From the NCBI RefSeq assembly GCF_003852535.1, contig NZ_QAJP01000004.1, positions 978,719 through 1,042,718 on the forward strand: a stretch of 64,000 nt of DNA, given 5' to 3'. Below, piece after piece: positions 19,378-27,654 of the stretch; positions within the stretch are counted from its first letter, which is position 1; each line of letters opens with the position of its first letter. This stretch comes from Herminiimonas sp. KBW02. GTDB lineage: Bacteria; Pseudomonadota; Gammaproteobacteria; Burkholderiales; Burkholderiaceae_D. Made by a program: the position numbers and the translations under genes. The notes under the pieces are model-generated. The model was not told where the DNA came from and made no database searches. It worked only from the letters and a program-made list of their open reading frames with translations.

Positions 19378-19866
19378 TCAGCTAATCCACTGGAAGTTGA
19401 AAAGGAAGAAGGCTGACAGCACCCATAGCAGCAAACTGATATGCGTCAGTTGCAGTTCACCCTGACGTATCCAGTATGCAAACCACAAACCGCCCAGATG
19501 CATCGCAAAGATGCAGGCGGCAAAACTGCATAAGGCGAGATTGAGCCAGGGCCGCGCGGCCTGCAGGTTGCCTGCGAGTGCCAGCTGATAACTGCCCAGC
19601 CAGCAAGCTAACGCGGCAGCGATTTGCAAGATGATCACGAACACCAGTGCCAGACGATGCAGGGTCGGTGAACTGATTGCACGTGTTTGCAAGGGAATAT
19701 CTATGCGGGGTTCCTGCGTTAGCGGCGTCATGGCCATGGTATCGCCGACTGCCCAAACCGATGCGCGGAATGCGCGCAGGTTATTGATCGCTGCGATTGA
19801 AAGCCAATTGGCCAGGCCGATAGCAAACACGACCTGGAATAGCCAGATGGAGGTAGTGACGGACAT
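19378..19866 (-). CDS. Integral membrane protein, possibly DUF2165-like
   Basis: 162 residues with four hydrophobic segments (about residues 7-27, 70-92, 107-127 and 142-160). The layout, with the phrase RAISSPTLHRLALVFVIILQ before the second segment and GLWFAYWIRQGELQLTHISL near the end, resembles DUF2165 predicted membrane proteins. That assignment is tentative. It is the first gene of a two-gene unit with the TPR protein. No function is known. Confidence 0.75.
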   Translation of the reverse strand: MSVTTSIWLFQVVFAIGLANWLSIAAINNLRAFRASVWAVGDTMAMTPLTQEPRIDIPLQTRAISSPTLHRLALVFVIILQIAAALACWLGSYQLALAGNLQAARPWLNLALCSFAACIFAMHLGGLWFAYWIRQGELQLTHISLLLWVLSAFFLFNFQWIS

Positions 19867-20359
19867 GGAAATTCCTGAAATAAGACGCTGAATATCAAAG
19901 TATAGCCTTGGATAATAATGGCGACGCTCTGTTTAAACAAGGGCGGGATGGATCACGCCCAGGATATGTCTTGAGGGAACGAATGGGTATTGGGGAAGTA
20001 ATGGCGCGGCACACGGCGCCTTAAAGAAAATTCTCGCCAGAAACAATATCAAAATTGGAGAGAAGATTTCATATGAAGATATGAGGAATCACGGTATTGA
20101 TGCGATCAAAAAACCGACGCTGGACATTGCAACGAAAACTGCCTGAAAAATCAGTTCGATGAGTATTGCAAAAATTGTACAGGTAAGAATGTCTCAGCAA
20201 ATCCAGGCGAGTCAGTAAGGCCCGAAAAGCCATCTCAGGATAAAAATACAGACGTGCCAATGGACTAAATAATGATGAAAACGATTGATTTCAGCAAAGA
20301 ATTTTTGGGTTTCAATATCGTTGATTGTGTCGCCAGGAGTAGGGATAAGTTCTATTACC
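19867..20359. other. 493-bp stretch with a possible toxin/immunity-type relic
   Basis: No complete gene. Within it the plus-strand frame 20101-20268 stays open for 55 codons without a start codon and reads like protein: CNENCLKNQFDEYCKNCTG, followed by a polar tail. A second short frame starts at ATG 20272, four bases after the first frame's stop, reads MMKTIDFSKEFLGFNIVD, and breaks off into the thioesterase 3' end at 20397. Two truncated, closely spaced frames suggest decayed gene ends. The rest shows no feature. Confidence 0.4.
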
Positions 20360-20845
20360 TTATCGTCCTTGCGCTTGCTCTCCACGCAAGGTCATGACAG
20401 AACTGATCACGGTTGCCGCGGCCTTGCCGTCCTCGCGCACTATCTCGCAAGTGTAATGAGTGATGGTGCGCCCGCTCTGTATCGGTTTTGCCGTAGCGCG
20501 TAGCCTGGTAGCCCAGACAGGCCGGAAGAAGTTGATTTTCAGATCGATGCTGGCAAACGATTCGCCTTCGGCCATCAGGGTTGAATGCGCCGTCCCGATT
20601 GCGGCATCTGCCAGCTCGCACATCAGACCGCCGTGCACGGTTGCCTGCTGATTGCCATGCAGGTCCGGTGACGCGTCGATCTCCACAGTTGCTGTACCCA
20701 GTCCGACTTCAACGATCCGTATACCCAAAGTTTGCGAAATAGGAGTGGGGTACTGCATATGTGTGGTATCGCCATCCTGCAAGGTGCCTGCCAATGACTT
20801 TTGCAGGTATTCCAGTACCGGGAGCTTGTTATTGGGTGCGGTCAT
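20360..20845 (-). CDS. PaaI-family hotdog thioesterase
   Basis: 161 residues, cytoplasmic, of the single-domain hotdog family that hydrolyses acyl- or aryl-CoA thioesters. The family signature is present: HGNQQATVHGGLMCELADAA with the catalytic Asn-free HGG helix start, then the central strand SIDLKINFFRPVWATRLRAT. The exact CoA substrate cannot be told. It is a single gene with no phenylacetate or aromatic pathway genes nearby. Its 3' end overlaps the small decayed frame on the opposite strand. Confidence 0.88.
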   Translation of the reverse strand: MTAPNNKLPVLEYLQKSLAGTLQDGDTTHMQYPTPISQTLGIRIVEVGLGTATVEIDASPDLHGNQQATVHGGLMCELADAAIGTAHSTLMAEGESFASIDLKINFFRPVWATRLRATAKPIQSGRTITHYTCEIVREDGKAAATVISSVMTLRGEQAQGR

Positions 20846-20921
20846 GATGTTCCTGTGCGATGTATTTTCCTGAATCGTGTCTGACCAGGATGGCTACATA
20901 ATACAAAGATTTCGGTAGCAC

Positions 20922-21380
20922 TCAACATCCCCAGTCGTACGCGACCCTCTGCGCTTCAAGCTTGCGCTGCCTGATCCAGTCATGTGAATAGCCTCCTTGC
21001 GGCGATCTGGCCCAGCTATCCAGATACCTGGTTTCGTTCTGCACCCAGAGACACATTTCAGCGCGTTGTGCGGGCGTGGCATTCCTTGCTGCGCCGCCTG
21101 CGCCTATAGGCATGGGATTGGGTGTCGCAATGCCGGTGCCGCGCTCATCCATCCCGGCCCTGATCCTGGCTCTGGCTGCGTTTATCGTTTCCCTGTCATA
21201 CGTCTGATTGCCCATGTATTCCGGCGTCGTATCGATGGTGGACTGTTTATTGGTTCCGATCGGGCAGGGGGATTCGGAATAGACGGTTTTTCCTTTGCTG
21301 ACGCATTTGTAGATAGGTGCCTGGGCCATAGCCGGTGGCACGGTAAAAACAAGGGCTGCGATCAGAAAAATACTTTTCAT
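20922..21380 (-). CDS. Exported DUF4124 protein
   Basis: 152 residues with a signal peptide (MKSIFLIAALVFTVPPAMAQ). The mature N-terminus has the DUF4124 core, APIYKCVSKGKTVYSESPCP, with paired cysteines. The remainder holds further cysteines (MCLWVQNETRYLDSW and the terminal DWGC) that may form a second disulfide. DUF4124 proteins are abundant in betaproteobacteria and their function is unknown; a periplasmic location is inferred. It is divergent from the macroglobulin gene. Confidence 0.85.
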   Translation of the reverse strand: MKSIFLIAALVFTVPPAMAQAPIYKCVSKGKTVYSESPCPIGTNKQSTIDTTPEYMGNQTYDRETINAARARIRAGMDERGTGIATPNPMPIGAGGAARNATPAQRAEMCLWVQNETRYLDSWARSPQGGYSHDWIRQRKLEAQRVAYDWGC

Positions 21381-21585
21381 GATTAGGGTTGGTGCTTATG
21401 GACGATGTGATGAGCTTGCTGCTACATTAAGTCGTATTTTGCCAGAGCGGCGCATTCAAGAGCCATCCCATTTATATGGCGTCGATTTTCATGATAATTT
21501 CCGACGCTACCATTCCATGACGTTTGCATTGTAGTCGTCCGAACAAGCCACTGCCCGTGTCACCATCTTGTCACAGAGGAAAACG

Positions 21586-24500
21586 ATGTCGCAGAACGAG
21601 AACGATAAGAACAATAAATCGCGTTTGCTACGCATTTTCTCCATGATCCGGGACGTCATTTCCACTCCAGTAAAACTAGCCTGGTTGGGATTGGGCTGGG
21701 TATTGCAACAGCTGTTTGGCAAGTTCGACTGGCAAGCGCCTGCCTGGGCGCGCTGGACACAAGGACGCATGCAGCAGGCAGGCACTGCCATCCGGCAGCA
21801 ACCAAAGCGCACTGCACTGTTTGCGCTGGCTTCCCTGGTGCTGATGACAGGCTCCTGGTACGCCTATGGCTGGTGGCAGGCACGGCCGCAACCGGTGGAA
21901 GTTACTTTTAAAGTCACCGCTCCGACGCGTACCGAAATTGAGCAGGAAGATCCCACCGCGCGCCTGCCTAAATCTTTGGAAATCCATTTCGATCACTCGG
22001 TCGCGCCACTGGCTGCCAGCGGCGAAGTGCTTAGCGAAGGCATTTCCACGTCGCCGACCCTGGCTGGCGTCTGGCGCTGGAGTAACGAAGATACGCTGAC
22101 CTTTACACCAGCGGCTGACTGGGCAATTGGCGCGGAGTACACGGTGCGCTTCGACGCCAGGATGTTCAAGCCCGAGGTGCGCCTGGCTGAGTATCAGACC
22201 GTATTCCGTACCCCGGCCTTTACCGCATCCATAGTTCGCGCGGAGTTTTATCAGGATCCTATCAATCCCGTCACCAAACAAGGTGTGTTTGAACTGAGCT
22301 TCAGCCATCCTGTGAATACGGCCGAGCTGGAAAAACGCATAGAGTTGCAGCTCAGCGAACAGTCTGGCGGCGTACTCGGCATAGGCAAGGAAACTACGGC
22401 CTTTAGCGTCAGCTACGACAAATTCAAACTGCACGCCTATGTGCGCTCTGCAGTATTGGCTATCCCTAAGGAAAACAGTTCGCTCGGCTTCACTCTGGAT
22501 AAAGGCGCCGTCGCCGTGCGCGACGGCCCGGCGCTGGACAAGCCCATGACACGCCGGATTGCCGTGCCCGGCTTGTATAGCTTGCGCGTGACGCAGGCGA
22601 CGCCGCTGGTTGCCAACAACGACAAGAATGAACCAGAGCAGGTACTCATGATCAGCACCAATGCGAATGTGCATGAGCGTGAAATGAAGAAGGCAGTGCG
22701 TGCCTGGGTTTTGCCGAAAACACCTCTGGATGAACAAGGTGTACCCAAGCCCTATGAATCGGGCGATCCGGTCTATAACTGGCCGCGCAAGGACATCACG
22801 GCCCAGGTTCTGAAGCAGTCGCGTGTGTTGCCGCTGGAGCAAATCCCTGCTGAGTTTGAGTACACCAGCGAACATAACTTCAGGTACAACGCCGATGTCG
22901 GCGCGCAGATTTATGTGCAGATCGATGGCGGGATCAAGTCCTTTGGCGGCTACATCATGAGCAAGGCTGTTGCGCACGTGCTGTCTGTGCTGGCATTCCC
23001 TGCTGAAATCAAGATCCTGAGCCAGGGTTCTTTGCTCGCGATGAGTGGCGACAAGAAGGTAGCAGTACTGGTGCGCGATGTACCAGGCGTGAAGGTGGAG
23101 ATCGGCCGCATCCTGCCGGCACAATTGCAGCATCTGGTGTCGCAGGCAGATGGCGATTTTGCGCATCCGCATTTTTACGGACGTTTCGGTGCAGACAACC
23201 TGACCGAACGGTTTGAATCGAAAATCCCACTGTTGGGACTGCCACAAGGCAAGGCGCATTACGAAGCCATCGATCTGAATCAGTACCTCAAGGGTGAGGG
23301 TGATGCGCGGCGCGGTATTTTCCTGCTGAATATTTCCGGCTACGATCCGCGTGCCGAGGAACGCGCGAAGAGGGAAAAAGAGCGTAACCAGCGTCAGCTT
23401 GGTGAAGCGCAAGCCAGTGATGGTGACGAGGCTGACGCGGACAGCCAGGACGCAGGCTCCACAGAGAACTATGAAAGCAAGTCTGACCAGCGCCTGGTCG
23501 TCGTGACGGATCTGGGTATCCTGGTGAAAAAATCCATTGATGGTTCGCAGGATGTCTTCGTGCAATCGATCTACACCGGCAAGCCTGTCGAAGGCGCCAG
23601 CGTCGAGATCATAGGCAAGAATGGTCAGACCTTGTTTAGCCAGAATACGGATGCCAGCGGCCGCGTGCATTTCGCCAAGATAGACGGCATGTCACGTGAA
23701 CGTGCACCGTTGATGATATTGGTACGCAAGGCCGGCGACCTGAGCTTCCTGCCGTTGAATACGGCGGATCGTTCTCTGGACATGTCGCGTTTCGATGTCG
23801 GTGGCGGCAAAAATGCGAGCGTGCCAGACCAGGTTTCTGCTTATCTGTTCAGTGATCGCGGCATTTATCGCCCCGGCGATACCTTCCATATCGGCATGAT
23901 CACCAAATCAGCCAACTGGAGCGGAGCTATCACTGGCTTGCCGCTGGAAGTTGAAGTCACTGATGCGCGTGGCCTGACGGTCAAACGCGAAAAAATCAAG
24001 TTGCCTGCTGGCGGCTTCAGCGAAATTTCGTATGCGACAGAAGAGAGTGCGGCTACCGGCACTTATAGCATCAACCTCTATCTGGTCAGGGATGGCAAGG
24101 CGGGCGCGCAAATCGGCAGCACCACCGTGAAAGTGCAGGAATTCCAGCCTGACCGCATGAAAGTAAATGCCAAGTTCACGACGCCGGATGGTATCGCGAG
24201 CACCGAGGGTTGGCTGCATCCACGTGATCTGAAAGTCGTGGTCAACGCGCAAAACCTGTTTGGTACGCCAGCAGAAAATCGCCGCGTGACGGCAGACCTG
24301 ATATTGAGCCCGGCGTTCCCGGCCTTCAAACAATACCCTGACTATCGCTTCTACGACCCGCAACGAGCGAAAGAAGGTTACACCGATCAGCTGGGCGACC
24401 AGCAGACTGATCAGAAAGGCGATAGCACTTTCGATCTCGGCCTGGCTAAATATGCGAAAGCGACCTATCGCCTGCAATTCCTGACCCGTGCCTACGAACC

Positions 24501-27500
24501 GCAAGGCGGACGTGGCGTTGCGGCGGAGGTATCCGCGCTGGTCTCAGAGCTGCCTTATCTGGTCGGCTTCAAGAGTGATGGCGCGCTGGACTTCGTCAGT
24601 CGTGGCGGGCAGCGCAATGTGTCGTTGTTGGCGATAGATCCGAAAGCGCAACGCACGGCTGTTACCGGTTTGACCTTGTTGCATATGGAGCGCAAATACG
24701 TTTCCGTATTGACCAGGCAAATCGACGGTGGCTACAAATACGAGTCACGTCGCAAAGACATCCTGCTCAAGGAAACACCTCTGGTACTCCCCGCCAACGG
24801 TTACAACCTGGCGCTAGCCAGTGATACGCCGGGCAACTACGCCTACGTCATCCGCGATGCGCAAGGCGTGGAATTCAATCGTATCGACTACAGCGTTGCA
24901 GGGCAGGGCAATGTGACGCGTAACCTCGAACGCAACGCCGAGCTGCAACTGACGCTGAATAAGAAAGACTACCTGCCGGGTGAGGAAATCGAGGTCAGCA
25001 TACGTGCACCGTATATCGGTGCCGGTCTGATTACGATCGAGCGCGATAAAGTGTTCACGCATCAATGGTTCCGTTCGACCACGTTGGCATCGGTACAGAA
25101 AATCCGCCTGCCGAAGGACTTTGAAGGGAATGGCTACATCAGCGTGCAATTCATACGTGATCCGTCATCCGATGAGATTTTCATGAGTCCGTTGAGTTAT
25201 GGCGTCGTGCCATTCGCTACCAGCCTGGCATCGCGCACCAACAAACTCAGCCTGACCGCGCCGGATCTGGTCAAGCCGGGACAAACAATGCGCATGAAAC
25301 TCACTTCATCACAGCCGACACGGGCCGTTGTGTTCGCGGTGGATGAGGGCATCTTGCAGGTGGCGCGCTACCAGACACCAGATCCGCTGGGATTCTTCTT
25401 CCAGAAGCGCATGCTGGAAGTGCGCAGCTCGCAGATACTGGATCTGATCCTGCCTGAATTCAAACGCCTGATGGCGATCAGCGCACCGGGTGGTGACGGT
25501 GACGGCGGCATAGGCAAGCATTTAAATCCGTTCAAACGCAAGCACGACAAACCGGCCGTTTATTGGTCCGGCATCGTCGATGTTAACGGCAGCAAGGAAT
25601 TCAGCTATCAGGTGCCGGATACCTTCAATGGCAGCATGCGCATCATGGCAGTCGCCATCGATGACAAAACCATAGGAACAGCGCAAACAAAAGCCCTGGT
25701 ACGCGGTGACTTTGTCATCTCGCCGAATGTGCCGCTCGCGGTAGCACCGGGTGATGAATTTGATGTCACAGTCGGCGTGTCTAACAACGTCGCTGGTTCC
25801 GGCAAGGATGCTGCTGTCAGCCTGGCATTGAAAACCTCGCCCCATCTTGCAGTAATAGGTGGCAGTGGCGCTGATGGCGTACAGACGCTAAAGATAGGTG
25901 AATCGCGCGAAGGTGTGGCCACCTACCGCATCAAGGCGCTGGACGGCGCGCAGACCATGCTGGGTTCTGCTTCACTGAGCTTTACTGCCAGCCTCGGTGG
26001 CAAGCAAAGCAAGCTGAGTACCGATGTCTCTGTACGTCCGGCGACGGCACGTTATACGCAGGTTACTGCAGGTAATTTCACCAGTTCGACCGAGGTGCAG
26101 GTCAAACGCAGCCTGTATCCGCAATATCGTGTGCTGGAAGCCGGCGTGTCTTCCTTGCCACTGGTGCTGAGTAATGGCTTGTCGGCTTATCTGGCGAACT
26201 TTCCGCATCTGTGTACCGAGCAAATGATCAGCCAGGCGATACCCGCGCTGATTTCATCCAAACGTCCCGAGTTCTTCAAGGGGCCAGCGGCACTGCCTGC
26301 TGCACGCAGCTTTACCGATGCAATCAAGTTCCTGCGCACACGCCAGAATGCAGAAGGTGGCTTTGGCCTGTGGACGGCATCGATAGAGTCGGATGAATTT
26401 GTCTCTGTCTATGCCGCACACCTGCTGCTGGAAGCGCACGAACAAGGTGAAAGCGTGCCAGCAGATATGCTGCAGAAATCCATGGCCTACATCCAGCGTC
26501 TGGCCACCAGCCCGGGTTCCGGTTTACCGGAACTGCGCGTGCGTGCCTATGCAGCTTATTTGTTGACGCGGCAGATGGTCGTGACGACGCCTATCTTGAG
26601 CGGCATACGTGAATCGCTGGAAGCCAGCTATCCGAAACTATGGAAGTCGGATCTGGCTGCAGCCTACCTAGCGGCGGCCTATCAATTGCAGAAGCAGGAC
26701 AAGGTCGCGGGCGCGCTGATGGACGTGCAGGTCGAGCAATTGATCAAGTCCGGCAAAGAAAAAACCGATCCGGCTTTCAGTGCCTACTATGGAACCGGCA
26801 TACGCAATGCGCAGGCCTTGTATCTGCTGGCGCGTCACTTCCCGGCACGCGTCAAAAACCTGCCGCCCGCGGCAATGACAACCCTGGTGCAGCCTATCGT
26901 TGACGGCTACTACAACACCTTGTCCAGTGCTTACCTGATCATGGCCTTTGATGCGTATGCGTCGGTGGCAGATCCGGCCGTACTAGGCAAACTGGGTATC
27001 GCCGAAATCAATGCTGCCGGCAAGCAAACGGCACTCAGCCTGCCAGCCAACCTGGTGCCGCGTGTCCCGTTCTCGGCGGATGCCAGCAAGCTACGCCTGA
27101 GCAACGATAGTAGTGCACAAACGTATTACTCCATTGTTGAAAGCGGCTTCGACAAAGCACCGCTGAAAGAGGAAATGCGTGCGGGTCTGGAAGTGCAGCG
27201 TGAGTTCCTCGGAGCAGATGGCAAGGCTGTGAGCAGCGTCAATGTCGGCGATGAAATCACCGTGCGCCTGCGCGTCCGTACGACTGCGCGTGACTACGTT
27301 CCAAGCGTGGCCTTGATAGACCTCACGCCGGGCGGATTCGAGCCCGTGCTTGACGCCGGTATGACACAGGAAAACGAAGCCGAAGAAGGAGATGAAGTAT
27401 CGCCTATGGCTATCCTGTCCGGCGGACGTGCGACCGGCGCTCTTGAATATGTGGATGTACGCGAAGACCGGGTCGTGTTCTACGGCACCGTAGGTAAGGA

Positions 27501-27651
27501 CATAAGCGAAATCAGTTACCGCATCAAAGCCACTAACAGCGGTCGCTTCCTGGTGCCACCGGCCTACGCTGAATCGATGTATGAACGCAGCGTGCAAGCA
27601 CGCTCCGCTGGTGGACGGATCATGACGGTAACCGCACCGGCCAAGAAGTAG
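21586..27651 (+). CDS. Bacterial alpha-2-macroglobulin, large membrane-anchored type
   Basis: Giant periplasmic protease-trapping protein, 2021 residues from the ATG at 21586 (AGAGGAAAACG before it). It is thought to capture attacking host or microbial proteases. A single membrane segment (about residues 82-100, RTALFALASLVLMTGSWYAY) anchors it instead of the lipobox found in E. coli YfhM, and about 80 cytoplasmic residues precede it. MG-type beta domains follow. The thioester motif CTEQ is intact at residues 1543-1546, within the terpenoid-cyclase-like domain. An acidic insert lies near residues 600-630. It is paired with pbpC 3 bp downstream. Confidence 0.93.
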   Translation: MSQNENDKNNKSRLLRIFSMIRDVISTPVKLAWLGLGWVLQQLFGKFDWQAPAWARWTQGRMQQAGTAIRQQPKRTALFALASLVLMTGSWYAYGWWQARPQPVEVTFKVTAPTRTEIEQEDPTARLPKSLEIHFDHSVAPLAASGEVLSEGISTSPTLAGVWRWSNEDTLTFTPAADWAIGAEYTVRFDARMFKPEVRLAEYQTVFRTPAFTASIVRAEFYQDPINPVTKQGVFELSFSHPVNTAELEKRIELQLSEQSGGVLGIGKETTAFSVSYDKFKLHAYVRSAVLAIPKENSSLGFTLDKGAVAVRDGPALDKPMTRRIAVPGLYSLRVTQATPLVANNDKNEPEQVLMISTNANVHEREMKKAVRAWVLPKTPLDEQGVPKPYESGDPVYNWPRKDITAQVLKQSRVLPLEQIPAEFEYTSEHNFRYNADVGAQIYVQIDGGIKSFGGYIMSKAVAHVLSVLAFPAEIKILSQGSLLAMSGDKKVAVLVRDVPGVKVEIGRILPAQLQHLVSQADGDFAHPHFYGRFGADNLTERFESKIPLLGLPQGKAHYEAIDLNQYLKGEGDARRGIFLLNISGYDPRAEERAKREKERNQRQLGEAQASDGDEADADSQDAGSTENYESKSDQRLVVVTDLGILVKKSIDGSQDVFVQSIYTGKPVEGASVEIIGKNGQTLFSQNTDASGRVHFAKIDGMSRERAPLMILVRKAGDLSFLPLNTADRSLDMSRFDVGGGKNASVPDQVSAYLFSDRGIYRPGDTFHIGMITKSANWSGAITGLPLEVEVTDARGLTVKREKIKLPAGGFSEISYATEESAATGTYSINLYLVRDGKAGAQIGSTTVKVQEFQPDRMKVNAKFTTPDGIASTEGWLHPRDLKVVVNAQNLFGTPAENRRVTADLILSPAFPAFKQYPDYRFYDPQRAKEGYTDQLGDQQTDQKGDSTFDLGLAKYAKATYRLQFLTRAYEPQGGRGVAAEVSALVSELPYLVGFKSDGALDFVSRGGQRNVSLLAIDPKAQRTAVTGLTLLHMERKYVSVLTRQIDGGYKYESRRKDILLKETPLVLPANGYNLALASDTPGNYAYVIRDAQGVEFNRIDYSVAGQGNVTRNLERNAELQLTLNKKDYLPGEEIEVSIRAPYIGAGLITIERDKVFTHQWFRSTTLASVQKIRLPKDFEGNGYISVQFIRDPSSDEIFMSPLSYGVVPFATSLASRTNKLSLTAPDLVKPGQTMRMKLTSSQPTRAVVFAVDEGILQVARYQTPDPLGFFFQKRMLEVRSSQILDLILPEFKRLMAISAPGGDGDGGIGKHLNPFKRKHDKPAVYWSGIVDVNGSKEFSYQVPDTFNGSMRIMAVAIDDKTIGTAQTKALVRGDFVISPNVPLAVAPGDEFDVTVGVSNNVAGSGKDAAVSLALKTSPHLAVIGGSGADGVQTLKIGESREGVATYRIKALDGAQTMLGSASLSFTASLGGKQSKLSTDVSVRPATARYTQVTAGNFTSSTEVQVKRSLYPQYRVLEAGVSSLPLVLSNGLSAYLANFPHLCTEQMISQAIPALISSKRPEFFKGPAALPAARSFTDAIKFLRTRQNAEGGFGLWTASIESDEFVSVYAAHLLLEAHEQGESVPADMLQKSMAYIQRLATSPGSGLPELRVRAYAAYLLTRQMVVTTPILSGIRESLEASYPKLWKSDLAAAYLAAAYQLQKQDKVAGALMDVQVEQLIKSGKEKTDPAFSAYYGTGIRNAQALYLLARHFPARVKNLPPAAMTTLVQPIVDGYYNTLSSAYLIMAFDAYASVADPAVLGKLGIAEINAAGKQTALSLPANLVPRVPFSADASKLRLSNDSSAQTYYSIVESGFDKAPLKEEMRAGLEVQREFLGADGKAVSSVNVGDEITVRLRVRTTARDYVPSVALIDLTPGGFEPVLDAGMTQENEAEEGDEVSPMAILSGGRATGALEYVDVREDRVVFYGTVGKDISEISYRIKATNSGRFLVPPAYAESMYERSVQARSAGGRIMTVTAPAKK

Positions 27652-27654
27652 CGT

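Noticed and set aside
21676-23670. 664-codon open frame on the minus strand
   Set aside because: It is antisense to the macroglobulin gene; composition and lack of domains show it is a codon-bias shadow.
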